From: BQWY01 sp046351095
GTDB taxonomy: Bacteria; Nitrospirota; Nitrospiria; Nitrospirales; Nitrospiraceae
DNA: 64,000 nucleotides
Direction: 5' to 3'
NCBI GenBank assembly: GCA_046351095.1
Contig: JAXLZC010000001.1
Coordinates: 1,488,001-1,552,000, forward strand
Each line of letters starts with the position of its first letter. The stretch's first letter is position 1. The notes beneath the pieces are model-generated. The model saw only the letters and a list, made by a program, of their open reading frames with translations, ran no database searches and was not told where the DNA came from. The position numbers and the translations under genes were made by a program. Positions 1 to 8,202 of the stretch are shown here, one piece after another.

Positions 1-83
1 ATATCTTCATAGGTCAAGAAACCCTTCTCCTTGCCCAGGGCAATGAGTTTCTTGACCTCTGTCATATAATCTGGTTTCGCCAT
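1..83 (-). CDS. rpoD: RNA polymerase primary sigma factor RpoD, N-terminal fragment
   Basis: Partial gene running off the left edge; only the first 27 or so codons are visible. The peptide starts MAKPDYMTEVKKLIALGKEK and continues GFLTYED, which is the sigma70 region 1.1 signature (helix followed by GFLTYEE/D). The ATG lies 2 nt after the dnaG stop codon, so the two genes are co-transcribed. The dnaG-rpoD pair is the core of the classic macromolecular-synthesis operon (here without rpsU visible). Identification rests on a short stretch plus strong synteny. Confidence 0.88.
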   Translation of the reverse strand, partial: MAKPDYMTEVKKLIALGKEKGFLTYED

Positions 84-85
84 GG

Positions 86-1984
86 TTACTCCTTCGCGCC
101 CGCCTTCATGACATCTCGCCCTCCGACGCGACCGGCGGCCTTTTCCAACCGCAAGGTATCCAACTGCGCCGTTAAGAGGGCTTCTTCCTCGACCCGACCG
201 GCCTGACTCGCCGCTTTTAATTGCCGCATGCAATCGGCGAGTTGGAGCTCCCACCGGCGCCGCGACAAACTCTCGAAACACCCTCGCACGGAAGCACGCA
301 CATCTTCGTCGTGCCGCTCCAGCAACGACAACTCCGCCGCAAGCGGCCCCATCTCGGGGTCGTCCGCCACAGCATCCAACAACGCCCGTAATTGAATACG
401 CCCATCGACGCTACGGTGGCGCAACGCCGCCTCGACGAGCGCCCGATACGCCGGCACCGTAAACAGATTGGGCAATAACTGCGTGACGTCTGCTGCATTC
501 AGCGCACCTTGCAGCAGCAAGTGGACCATCTCGCGCTCTTCCCGCGGTTCGCCGCGGCGTGGACCGCGCGAGGCAGACACCGGCTTATTCGCCGCTCCCG
601 ACGCCGATGACGGGAGCGCGCGACTCGGTCCGCTCTGCGCACTGGACGCAGCGCCCGCATCCGCCTTCACCGCCGTCAGTTGTTCGCGCAAACGCGTCTC
701 GCTGAGGCCCAACCGTTCGGCGATACGATGCACCCGCTCGTCGCGTTCGATGGGATGCTGAATCTTCTGCACGATCTTCAGTACCGCATCGGCACAACGG
801 ACCTTGTCTTCGATGCGCGCGTTGGGGCCGACCGTCGCCAAACTCTGCTCCAACGCAAAATCCCACAAGCTCGGCGCCTGCGACATCAACGTCTGAAAGG
901 CCGCCGCGCCCTGCGCCCGCACGTACGTATCCGGGTCCTCGCCCCACGGCAGGGACATGACCGTGACGCTCAACCCGCTGTCCACGAACAGATCGAGCGA
1001 CCGCAACGCCGCGCGTACACCGGCCGCATCGGGATCGAATAACAACACGACCTGCTTCACGTAGCGGCGAATCATCCGCACATGCTCGGCCGTCAACGCT
1101 GTGCCGAGGGTGGCGACCGTCTGGCGAATGCCAGCTTGATGCAGCGCAATCGCGTCGAAATAGCCTTCGACGATAATCAGGTGATCCGCGCGTCCGGCCG
1201 CATCGTGCGCCAGGTCGAGCCCGTACAACGTCTGGCCCTTGTGAAAAAGCGGCGTCTCTTGCGAGTTGAGATATTTCGGTATGCCGTCGCCAACCGACCG
1301 TCCGCCGAATCCCACCACGCGGCGGCGTAAGTCGGTGATGGGAAACATCACCCGCTCTTTGAAATAGTCGTGCCATCCGGGGCGACGCCCCGCCTGCCCC
1401 TCCGCCGCATTGGGCCGAGCGAGTCCCGCCTGATTGAGCTCGGCCGGCGTGAAGCCCTTCGCCGTCAATGTCCGTACCAACCGCTCCCATTCGCGCGGCG
1501 CATAACCGATCTGAAACTGCGCGATGGTCTCCGGCGTAATCCCGCGCCGCTCTAAGTACTCTCGCCCGGGGCGCCCGACGGCGGGATCTTGCAGCGTCTC
1601 GACGAACAACTGCCGAGCCGCCTCGTTCATCTGCTCCAACCGACGCCGCACCTGGGCATCTCGGTCGGCCTCGGGTCCTCGTGCCTCCGGGACATCGACC
1701 CCGACCCGACGGCCGAGTTCGCGCACGGCCTCGGGGAACACCAGCCCGGAGACCTTCATGTAAAAGGAAACGACGTCACCGCTCACGCCGCAGCCGAAAC
1801 AATGGAACAGCTGGCGCGAGGGACTGACCGTGAAGGAGGGACTGCGGTCATCGTGAAAGGGACAACGTGCCTTAAAATTCTGCCCGGCGCGCGTCAACGT
1901 CACGTGACCGGAAACCACGTCCACAATGTCCAGACGCTCTTTGATCTGCGCCAATACGGCGTCGGCAATGAGGCCACGACTCAC
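86..1984 (-). CDS. dnaG: DNA primase DnaG
   Basis: Synthesises RNA primers for chromosomal replication. The 632-residue protein has an N-terminal CHC2 zinc ribbon (Cys41, His44, Cys62, Cys65 counted from the chosen start), a TOPRIM domain (LIIVEGYFDAI, acidic downstream DPDAAG) and a C-terminal DnaB-binding region. The frame is open upstream to an ATG at 2035, but those 17 codons look non-coding. GTG at 1984 is preferred because the protein then begins VSRGLIADAVL, as in other primases, with GGAGG about 10 nt upstream. The gene is followed immediately by rpoD. Length is normal for the family (about 580-650). Confidence 0.96.
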   Translation of the reverse strand: MSRGLIADAVLAQIKERLDIVDVVSGHVTLTRAGQNFKARCPFHDDRSPSFTVSPSRQLFHCFGCGVSGDVVSFYMKVSGLVFPEAVRELGRRVGVDVPEARGPEADRDAQVRRRLEQMNEAARQLFVETLQDPAVGRPGREYLERRGITPETIAQFQIGYAPREWERLVRTLTAKGFTPAELNQAGLARPNAAEGQAGRRPGWHDYFKERVMFPITDLRRRVVGFGGRSVGDGIPKYLNSQETPLFHKGQTLYGLDLAHDAAGRADHLIIVEGYFDAIALHQAGIRQTVATLGTALTAEHVRMIRRYVKQVVLLFDPDAAGVRAALRSLDLFVDSGLSVTVMSLPWGEDPDTYVRAQGAAAFQTLMSQAPSLWDFALEQSLATVGPNARIEDKVRCADAVLKIVQKIQHPIERDERVHRIAERLGLSETRLREQLTAVKADAGAASSAQSGPSRALPSSASGAANKPVSASRGPRRGEPREEREMVHLLLQGALNAADVTQLLPNLFTVPAYRALVEAALRHRSVDGRIQLRALLDAVADDPEMGPLAAELSLLERHDEDVRASVRGCFESLSRRRWELQLADCMRQLKAASQAGRVEEEALLTAQLDTLRLEKAAGRVGGRDVMKAGAKE

Positions 1985-2080
1985 GAGACGGCACCCTCCC
2001 GCCCACTCACGCCGAGAGACGCGCGTGGCGGCCAACTCGCGGTAAGTACGTGAAAAAATTGAAAGTGGTGACCGGTCAGG

Positions 2081-2107
2081 CTAACAAAATTTTTGCGGGC
2101 CTGTCAA
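2081..2107 (-). promoter_or_regulatory. possible sigma70 promoter for dnaG-rpoD
   Basis: On the minus strand a perfect TTGACA (2107-2102) is followed after 15 nt by TGTTAG (2086-2081). The -35 is consensus, but the -10 is poor and the spacer short, so this is a weak call. It sits in the 165-nt gap between the HIT gene and the dnaG start, the only sizeable gap before dnaG. No terminator hairpin is evident in the gap, so read-through from the his genes is also possible. Confidence 0.35.
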
Positions 2108-2149
2108 TCGAAGGAGGACGAACGCCTGTGCCGTTCGAACCGGCGCGCC

Positions 2150-2494
2150 TCACCCTGGAGGCCAGGTCAGATGCCGCCCGCCGAGGACGTGGAGATGGAG
2201 GTGAACCACGGTTTGGCCGGCATCCGCCCCGGTATTCGTGACGATGCGATACCCTCGCTCGGACAGCCCCTTCATCTTGGCCACTGCCGCGCAGGCCTGC
2301 AGCAAACCGCCCATCATCGCTTGGTCGCCGGGAGCGCAGTCCTGCACCGCCGCGACATGTTTGCGTGGGATCACCAGCGTATGGGTCGGCGCCTGCGGGT
2401 GGATGTCGTCGAACGCCACAGCGAACTCATCCTGATACACGATCTTGGCAGGGATGGTTCCTGCGACGATTTTGCAGAAGAGACAATCGCTCAT
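2150..2494 (-). CDS. HIT-family (histidine triad) nucleotide-binding protein
   Basis: Small purine-nucleoside phosphoramidase-like protein of 114 residues. It begins MSDCLFCKIVAG with the Cys pair (CLFC) common in HinT proteins and carries the triad VVHLHLHVLGGR near the C-terminus, where the middle histidine forms the nucleotidyl intermediate. The start ATG overlaps the hisIE stop in an ATGA arrangement, so it is the last gene of the his block. The physiological substrate is not known from sequence; general roles in hydrolysing AMP-lysine or aminoacyl-adenylate by-products are known for the family. Confidence 0.93.
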   Translation of the reverse strand: MSDCLFCKIVAGTIPAKIVYQDEFAVAFDDIHPQAPTHTLVIPRKHVAAVQDCAPGDQAMMGGLLQACAAVAKMKGLSERGYRIVTNTGADAGQTVVHLHLHVLGGRHLTWPPG

Positions 2495-3180
2495 GCCGGT
2501 TTCCCCTCCTCGCCCGGCCGAATCCCGGACGTCCCATGTCGGCGTGCCAATTCTGTATAGACTTCGTGCAGCGGAATCTCCTGCTCGCCCAAAGCCACCA
2601 GCGTATGGAACAGCAGGTCGGCCGTTTCGTAGACGATTTCGGTCCGATTGCGGTTTTTGGCGGCGAGTACGACCTCACCCGCCTCCTCCACCACCTTTTT
2701 CAAAATACGATCCGTGCCGCCTTGCAGCAGTTTCGACACATAGGAATTGGCCTGCGGCGAGGCCTTCCGCGCTTGAATCGTCTCGGCGATGCGCTCCAAT
2801 ACACCGCCCGATGATACCGAAGCAGCCGACGGCGCAGTCCCCGCCGTGTCGTCGTCGATCCGATCGATCGGGCGGAAAAAACAACTCGGCGCGCCGGTAT
2901 GACAAGTCGGCCCCACCGGTTCAGCCTTTACGAGGATCGCATCGCGGTCGCAATCGACAAACAGCTCCTTCACCCGCAGATAGTGGCCGGACGTTTCGCC
3001 CTTCTCCCACAAGCGCTGCCGCGAGCGACTCCAAAAGTGCACGGTCTGTTTGGCCTGCGTCCGTTCCAGCGCCTCACGATTCATATACGCGACCATCAGC
3101 ACGGAGCCGTCACGCCAATCCTGCACCACGGCAGGGATCAGTCCCTGCGCATCGAACGTAAGCCGGTCGAGCGGACTCAT
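2491..3180 (-). CDS. hisIE: bifunctional phosphoribosyl-AMP cyclohydrolase / phosphoribosyl-ATP pyrophosphatase HisIE
   Basis: Catalyses steps 2 and 3 of histidine synthesis. This is a 229-residue fusion. The N-terminal HisI domain has VAYMNREALERT, HFWSRSRQRLWEKGETSG and the metal-binding DCDRDAI and GPTCHTG segments. After a linker of about 25 residues rich in Ser, Ala and Asp comes the HisE domain with the all-alpha motif ILKKVVEEAGEVVLAAKN and ETADLLFH. The start ATG overlaps the hisF stop as ATGA. The frame is open further upstream, but that part lies inside hisF, so the ATG at 3180 is used. Confidence 0.96.
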   Translation of the reverse strand: MSPLDRLTFDAQGLIPAVVQDWRDGSVLMVAYMNREALERTQAKQTVHFWSRSRQRLWEKGETSGHYLRVKELFVDCDRDAILVKAEPVGPTCHTGAPSCFFRPIDRIDDDTAGTAPSAASVSSGGVLERIAETIQARKASPQANSYVSKLLQGGTDRILKKVVEEAGEVVLAAKNRNRTEIVYETADLLFHTLVALGEQEIPLHEVYTELARRHGTSGIRPGEEGKPA

Positions 3181-3974
3181 CGGATCGCCACACCTTTCTG
3201 CGACAAGTAGGCCTTCGCCTCGCCGATCGTATACGTCCGGTAGTGAAAAATCGACGCCGCTAACACCGCATCGGCTCGCCCACTCGTAAACCCTTCGTAG
3301 AGATGTTCGAGGGTGCCGACGCCACCGGATGCAATCACGGGAATCGACACGGCGGTCGAGACAGCCGCCGTCAACGGCAAGTCGTACCCGGTCTGCTGCC
3401 CGTCCTGGTCCATGCTGGTCAGCAAAATTTCGCCTGCACCATACCCTTCCATACGGACCGCCCACTCCACCGCGTCCAAGCCGGTCGCTCGGCGCCCACC
3501 GTGGGTAAACACTTCCCAGCCATGGGATGCCGACGAGGTTGCTCCCGATTCGCCGCCGTGTGTCGGCGCGACGCGCCGCTTGGCATCGATGGCAACGACG
3601 ATACACTGCGTACCGAAGCGCGCCGCAGCTTCTTGCACAAACTCGGGGCGCTGCACGGCGGCCGTATTGATGCTGACCTTATCCGCGCCCGCGGACAACA
3701 ACGCACGGATATCGTCCAACGTCCGCACGCCGCCGCCGACCGTCAACGGCATAAAGACCTGATCGGCCGTACGCGACACGACATCCAAAATAATTTTCCG
3801 CTGCTCGTGCGAGGCGGTAATGTCGAGAAAACACAACTCGTCCGCACCTTCGCGATCGTAAGCGCGTGCCACTTCGACGGGATCGCCCGCGTCGCGCAAA
3901 TTCACGAAGCTCACGCCTTTGACGACGCGCCCGTCCTTCACGTCCAAACAGGGAATGATTCGTTTCGTCAGCAT
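3177..3974 (-). CDS. hisF: imidazole glycerol phosphate synthase cyclase subunit HisF
   Basis: TIM-barrel cyclase that uses ammonia from HisH to form imidazole glycerol phosphate and AICAR. The start is MLTKRIIPCLDVKDGRVVKG with the catalytic Asp of the CLDV motif; the second catalytic Asp is in LLTSMDQDG. Phosphate-binding glycines appear in GGGVRT and ASGGVG. At 265 residues it is about 10 longer than usual, owing to an insertion after VAIDAKRR (VAPTHGGESGATSSASHG) before the conserved WEVFTHGGR. The gene overlaps hisA by 7 nt and hisIE by 4 nt. Confidence 0.97.
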   Translation of the reverse strand: MLTKRIIPCLDVKDGRVVKGVSFVNLRDAGDPVEVARAYDREGADELCFLDITASHEQRKIILDVVSRTADQVFMPLTVGGGVRTLDDIRALLSAGADKVSINTAAVQRPEFVQEAAARFGTQCIVVAIDAKRRVAPTHGGESGATSSASHGWEVFTHGGRRATGLDAVEWAVRMEGYGAGEILLTSMDQDGQQTGYDLPLTAAVSTAVSIPVIASGGVGTLEHLYEGFTSGRADAVLAASIFHYRTYTIGEAKAYLSQKGVAIR

Positions 3975-4702
3975 ACCGGCGCCGCACCGACCGCTTTTAA
4001 CGCATCCGCGTACTGGAATTTTCCGTCGTAGAGCGCCTTCCCGACGATGGCGCCTTCGATCCGAGGACCGAGCGCCTTGATCGCCGTGAGGTCCTCAAGA
4101 CGCGTCACTCCCCCGGACGCCACAACCGGGCAAGGCGCATGCGCCAACACTTCTTTCAAAGCCTCGATGTTCGGACCGCTCAACATGCCGTCGCGCGCAA
4201 TGTCGGTGTACACCACCGACGCCAGGTTCAAGCCGCCGAAACCGCCGATGAGATCGACCGCGCGCACGTCGGACGTGGCGGTCCAGCCCTTGATCGCCAC
4301 CAACCCATTACGCGCATCGACGCCGACGACGATCCGACCCGGATAGGCTCGGCAGGCCGCTTCGAGAAACGCGCGGTCGGTCAGCGCCGCCGTCCCCAAC
4401 ACCACACGTGTCACGCCGGCATCGAGAAACTGGCGGACGCTGTCGAGCGAACGGATCCCGCCGCCGACCTGCACCTTCATCGTGACCGCCTGCCGGATCG
4501 CCGTGATCGCCGCCAAGTTCACCGGCCGACCGTCGACCGCGCCGTTCAGATCGACGACGTGCAACCACGGTGCGCCCTGCGACTGCCATTGTCGCGCCAT
4601 CGCGGCGGGGTCGTCGGAATAGACCGTCTCAGCCGCCAAGTCGCCCTGACGCAACCGTACACAGCGCCCGTCCTTCAAATCGATCGCAGGAAACACAATC
4701 AC
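3968..4702 (-). CDS. hisA: ProFAR isomerase HisA
   Basis: 1-(5-phosphoribosyl)-5-[(5-phosphoribosylamino)methylideneamino]imidazole-4-carboxamide isomerase, a TIM barrel homologous to HisF. The start MIVFPAIDLKDGRCVRL contains the catalytic Asp; the second acid is in YTDIARDGMLSGPN. Phosphate-binding motifs are VGGGIRS and ASGGVT. Length of 244 is typical. It overlaps hisF by 7 nt and follows the lipoprotein gene after 45 nt. Confidence 0.97.
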   Translation of the reverse strand: MIVFPAIDLKDGRCVRLRQGDLAAETVYSDDPAAMARQWQSQGAPWLHVVDLNGAVDGRPVNLAAITAIRQAVTMKVQVGGGIRSLDSVRQFLDAGVTRVVLGTAALTDRAFLEAACRAYPGRIVVGVDARNGLVAIKGWTATSDVRAVDLIGGFGGLNLASVVYTDIARDGMLSGPNIEALKEVLAHAPCPVVASGGVTRLEDLTAIKALGPRIEGAIVGKALYDGKFQYADALKAVGAAPVC

Positions 4703-4747
4703 GAGCCGGTCCTTTCAGAAAAATCGCACGACGTCATACGCCGACGC

Positions 4748-5497
4748 TTAATAGGGAAACTGCTGCAGGACCTTCTCGACGCCGTATTCGGCCAACTCGG
4801 CTGCCGTCACGAAGGCACCCTTGCGCTGAAAAAACCCGACAAGATCTTCCGTCATCGGACGCTGCTTTTCGAAATAGTTCCCGGTCCAGAGCACACGCCC
4901 GTCCAAGGCGACGAGCTTCATTTCCAAGCCCACCGCGGCGGACTCCGCGCCGATGCGGCTACCTTCACGTTCTTGGTAGACGGTTACTCGCCCCGTCATG
5001 ACGGCATCGGCCGCGAGGCGTTTGCCGATTTCTACCGCGCGGGCGGCGCCCTCAGGTGGAAGGCGTGCCGCCTCAGGCTGCGCCGCCGTTGTCTCGGATA
5101 GTTCTTGCGATGCAGCGACCGCCGCAGGCAGCGGCACAATCTTCAGTCCGCCGCGCGCGCCCAATCGATCCCACACGAGTCGCGTGACGAGTTCGCCGGC
5201 CTGCGGGGGCACACGCGACGCCCCGAGACTGCGTTCATGGGACACTTCGCGTGGGATACCGACGGAAATATCGGAGGCCTTGGCGCTCTTCGGCGCCGGC
5301 AATCCAGCAGTGCGTTCGGTGTTGATCTGCGGCGTGTGTAACACGTCGAACGGCACGACCGCGATCGTGCCCACCGTATAGCGCCCCAGATAGGGCGACG
5401 TCTCTGTGGTCACCTTCGTCGGGCCGCAAGCAGCGAGCATCATCACGCATGCGATGCCACATACTGCACGTCGCACCAACAGCGTGCGTCCGATCAT
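4748..5497 (-). CDS. lipoprotein of unknown function inserted in the his operon
   Basis: A 249-residue protein with a lipoprotein signal peptide (MIGRTLLVRR, hydrophobic stretch, lipobox LAAC, then GPTK). The mature part contains VGTIAVVPFD, a segment resembling periplasmic lipoproteins that collect into the GNA1162/CsgG-like families, followed by GKRLAADAVMTGRVTVYQE, which is also typical of those folds. This assignment is inference from motif feel, not a confirmed family hit. ATG at 5497 overlaps the hisH stop as ATGA. A longer in-frame start lies inside hisH and is rejected. Its position between hisH and hisA is unexpected for a histidine operon. Confidence 0.8.
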   Translation of the reverse strand: MIGRTLLVRRAVCGIACVMMLAACGPTKVTTETSPYLGRYTVGTIAVVPFDVLHTPQINTERTAGLPAPKSAKASDISVGIPREVSHERSLGASRVPPQAGELVTRLVWDRLGARGGLKIVPLPAAVAASQELSETTAAQPEAARLPPEGAARAVEIGKRLAADAVMTGRVTVYQEREGSRIGAESAAVGLEMKLVALDGRVLWTGNYFEKQRPMTEDLVGFFQRKGAFVTAAELAEYGVEKVLQQFPY

Positions 5498-6117
5498 CTC
5501 CAGGCTCCGAACGCCCGGATCATCGCCAGGCCAACGGCCTGACTTTTTTCCGGGTGGAACTGACAGGCAAAAATATTGTCGCGCCAGACGCTGGAGCAAA
5601 ACGAGCCCCCGTAGTCCGTCGTCGTCGCGACGATCTCCGGTTGATCCGGCACCACATAATACGAGTGCACGAAATACACCGCGCTGCCCGGCGCAAGCCC
5701 TTGGAGCGGCGGAGCAGCGCTCGTCACCGTCAGGTTATTCCAGCCCATATGCGGAACTTTTAATGCGGCGTTTTGCGACGACGATTGCACCGGAAACCGG
5801 ACGACTCGACCGCGAAGAATGCCCAAGCCCTTATGGACACCGAACTCTTCGCTTTCGGCGAACAGCAGTTGCAGCCCCAGACAAATCCCCATAAAGGGTT
5901 TTCCCGATGCGACCGCCTGCCGCACCGGATCGACGAGATCGAACTCTTCCAAGTGGCGCATACAATCGGGAAAGGCGCCGACCCCAGGCAACACGACGTG
6001 GCTCGCATCGCGAATAACCTGCGCGGACCGCGTGACGACGGCCGGATGCCCGACGGTTTCGAAGGCCTTCTGCACGCTGCGCAGATTGCCCATACCGTAG
6101 TCGATGATTGCGATCAT
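5494..6117 (-). CDS. hisH: imidazole glycerol phosphate synthase glutaminase subunit HisH
   Basis: Class I glutamine amidotransferase that feeds ammonia to HisF. Visible features are MIAIIDYGMGNLRSVQKAFE, the nucleophile elbow GICLGLQLL (Cys79), the oxyanion-side MGWNNL and the catalytic FHPEKS (His188, Glu190). Length of 207 is standard. It is separated from its partner hisF by the lipoprotein gene and hisA. Upstream there is a 192-nt gap after hisB containing a hairpin. Confidence 0.97.
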   Translation of the reverse strand: MIAIIDYGMGNLRSVQKAFETVGHPAVVTRSAQVIRDASHVVLPGVGAFPDCMRHLEEFDLVDPVRQAVASGKPFMGICLGLQLLFAESEEFGVHKGLGILRGRVVRFPVQSSSQNAALKVPHMGWNNLTVTSAAPPLQGLAPGSAVYFVHSYYVVPDQPEIVATTTDYGGSFCSSVWRDNIFACQFHPEKSQAVGLAMIRAFGAWR

Positions 6118-6256
6118 GTCCGATGGGTCTCCACAGAAAGGTGGCTACCTTACCGCAAGCGCCTGCACGGCGGCTACAGGGAATGCGATAACCCGCGCGA
6201 TGCGCGCAAGGATGCACGAACAGGCAGATGCAACAGGGGCGAGGGAGAGATGGCGA

Positions 6257-6285
6257 CAGCGAGCCGCGCGCACGGCGGCTCGCTG
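6257..6285. other. perfect inverted repeat between hisB and hisH
   Basis: An 11-bp perfect stem (6257-6267 with 6275-6285) with a 7-nt loop, GC-rich, starting 25 nt after the hisB stop in the direction of transcription. No T-tract follows on either strand, so it is not a classical intrinsic terminator. It could be an mRNA-stabilising or processing hairpin, or a weak attenuating structure separating hisGDB from hisH onwards. Confidence 0.5.
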
Positions 6286-6309
6286 CAACAAAGACAGGTC
6301 AGCAGTACG

Positions 6310-6918
6310 TTACAGCGAGCCCTTCGTCGACAGAACGCCGCCGGACAACCGCTCCTCGACCATCGTGGCTTGATCGAGCGCCCTCGCAAACGCCTTAAAG
6401 ATCGCTTCGAGGATATGGTGCGGATTGCGGCCGTACTGGAGATTCACGTGCAAGTTCAGTCCGCCGTGCGTGACGAAGGCCTGGAAAAAATCTTCGAAGA
6501 GGCCAAGGTCGAACGATTTAATTTTTCGATCCGGCAGCGCCACATTGTAGACAAGATATGGGCGCCCGCTGAGATCGACGGTCACCTGCGCAAGCGTTTC
6601 ATCCAAGGGGCAGGACGCAAAGCCGAATCGTTTGATCCCGGCCTTTTCGCCCAACGCCTGATGCAACACCTTACCGAGGACGATCCCGACGTCTTCCATC
6701 GTATGGTGTTCGTCGATGTCGAGGTCGCCGGTCGCCCTGACCGTCAGGTCGAAAAAGCCGTGTTTGGCGAAGAGCTCCAGCATGTGATCAAGAAAACGAA
6801 TCCCGCTCTTGATGCGGCCTTTCCCCTGGCCATCGAGCACCCATTCGACCTGGATATCCGTTTCCTTCGTCGCCCGATGGAGCGAGGCGCGCCGCGGCGC
6901 CGTCCCTGACTGGCTCAT
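6310..6918 (-). CDS. hisB: imidazoleglycerol-phosphate dehydratase HisB
   Basis: Mn-dependent dehydratase, monofunctional (no histidinol-phosphatase domain). Metal-binding duplicated motifs are visible as DEHHTMEDVG and RNPHHILEA; the family motifs GIRFLDHML and PLDETLAQV are also present. About 202 residues from ATG 6918, which overlaps the hisD stop as ATGA. A 7-codon upstream extension (start 6939) lies within hisD and is less likely. Confidence 0.97.
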   Translation of the reverse strand: MSQSGTAPRRASLHRATKETDIQVEWVLDGQGKGRIKSGIRFLDHMLELFAKHGFFDLTVRATGDLDIDEHHTMEDVGIVLGKVLHQALGEKAGIKRFGFASCPLDETLAQVTVDLSGRPYLVYNVALPDRKIKSFDLGLFEDFFQAFVTHGGLNLHVNLQYGRNPHHILEAIFKAFARALDQATMVEERLSGGVLSTKGSL

Positions 6919-8198
6919 GCAAACCGTCCTTCCGCGCACTTGGCGTGCGCCTCAAGTCCTTCGATCATCGCCAACCGACAGAGCGGCTCGCGCACGCGCT
7001 GCAGTTCTTCTTTGGAATAGGCGACGATGTTGCTGATCTTCACATAGTCGTGCACCGACAGGGCCGAAAAAAATCTCGCGGTCCCGCCGGTCGGCAATAC
7101 GTGATTCGGTCCGGCAATGTAATCGGCCACGGACGGCGGCGTAAATCGTCCGAGGAACAACGCGCCCGCGTGGCGGATTTTTTCGAGATAGTCGAACGGA
7201 TGTTCGACGGCTACCGAGACGTGTTCGGCGCCGATCCGATTCGCCACCGTCACCGCGTCGTCCATCGACGACACCACAAACGCCACGGCATGCCGTGCGA
7301 TCGACTTCGTGAGGATGGCCGTTCGCGCTGCGCGTTTCACCTGGCTCTCGACGGCGCGCATGGCGTCTTTGGCCAACCGCAGCGACGGCGTGACGAGCCA
7401 GACCTTGGCGTCCTCGTCATGCTCCGCCTCGCAAAGCAAGTCGGCCGCGACCAACTCGGGCGACGCAGTTTCATCCGCCACGACCAACAATTCGCTCGGC
7501 CCCGCCACCATGTCGATCCCGACCGTGCCGTAGAGCAACCGCTTGGCGGTCGCGACGTAAATGTTCCCCGGTCCGAGAATCTTATCCACCGGCGCGATCG
7601 TCGCGGTGCCATAGGCCATCGCCCCGACCGCTTGCACGCCGCCGATGCGATACAACTCGTCGACACCCGCGATATCCGCGGCCACAAGTAGATACGGATT
7701 GATCCCGGCCTTACCCGACGGCGTACACATGATGACGCGCGACACACCGGCGACCTTCGCCGGAATGGCGGACATCAACACCGACGACGGATACACGGCC
7801 TTCCCACCAGGCACGTAGAGGCCCACCGCGTCGAGCGGCGTGATCATCTGCCCCAGCGTGGCGGTGCCTTCCTGCGACATCCAGGTTTTGCTGCGCTGCT
7901 TTTCGTGAAAACGTGTAATGCGCTGCGCCGCCAGCCGCAGGGCATCACCCTCGTCTTTGCGGATCTGGTGATACGCGGCCTTGATCTCGTCCGCGCTGAC
8001 ACGGAACTGTTCCGGCTTGAGCGTCACCTTGTCGAACTGTTTCACATAGCGGGTGACGGCGCGATCGCCGCCGCGTTCGACGGCCTTGAGGATCGTGCGA
8101 ACGGCCCCTTCCACCTTGCCCGTATCCATCCGTCCGCGCTCGGCCACTTTTTTGAGTGCCGCGGCGAACCCACGATCTGCCTGTTGAATGAGTTTCAC
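6915..8198 (-). CDS. hisD: histidinol dehydrogenase HisD
   Basis: Zinc-dependent NAD+ enzyme catalysing the last two oxidations of histidine synthesis. Of 427 residues, conserved segments include YVPGGKAVYPSSVLM, GPGNIYVATAKR, GPSELLVVAD, the catalytic Glu-His region AEHVSVAVEHP and the zinc-binding AGPNHVLPTGGTARF. Length is normal. It lies 4 nt after hisG and overlaps hisB. Confidence 0.98.
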   Translation of the reverse strand: MKLIQQADRGFAAALKKVAERGRMDTGKVEGAVRTILKAVERGGDRAVTRYVKQFDKVTLKPEQFRVSADEIKAAYHQIRKDEGDALRLAAQRITRFHEKQRSKTWMSQEGTATLGQMITPLDAVGLYVPGGKAVYPSSVLMSAIPAKVAGVSRVIMCTPSGKAGINPYLLVAADIAGVDELYRIGGVQAVGAMAYGTATIAPVDKILGPGNIYVATAKRLLYGTVGIDMVAGPSELLVVADETASPELVAADLLCEAEHDEDAKVWLVTPSLRLAKDAMRAVESQVKRAARTAILTKSIARHAVAFVVSSMDDAVTVANRIGAEHVSVAVEHPFDYLEKIRHAGALFLGRFTPPSVADYIAGPNHVLPTGGTARFFSALSVHDYVKISNIVAYSKEELQRVREPLCRLAMIEGLEAHAKCAEGRFA

Positions 8199-8202
8199 GT
8201 GC

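Noticed and set aside
585..1490. Long open frame on the minus strand overlapping dnaG
   Set aside because: Arg/Gly-rich translation in a shifted frame over a well-conserved DnaG; it is a GC-driven shadow.
4748..5599. Longer start for the his-operon lipoprotein
   Set aside because: The added 34 residues lie in hisH and push the lipobox away from the N-terminus.
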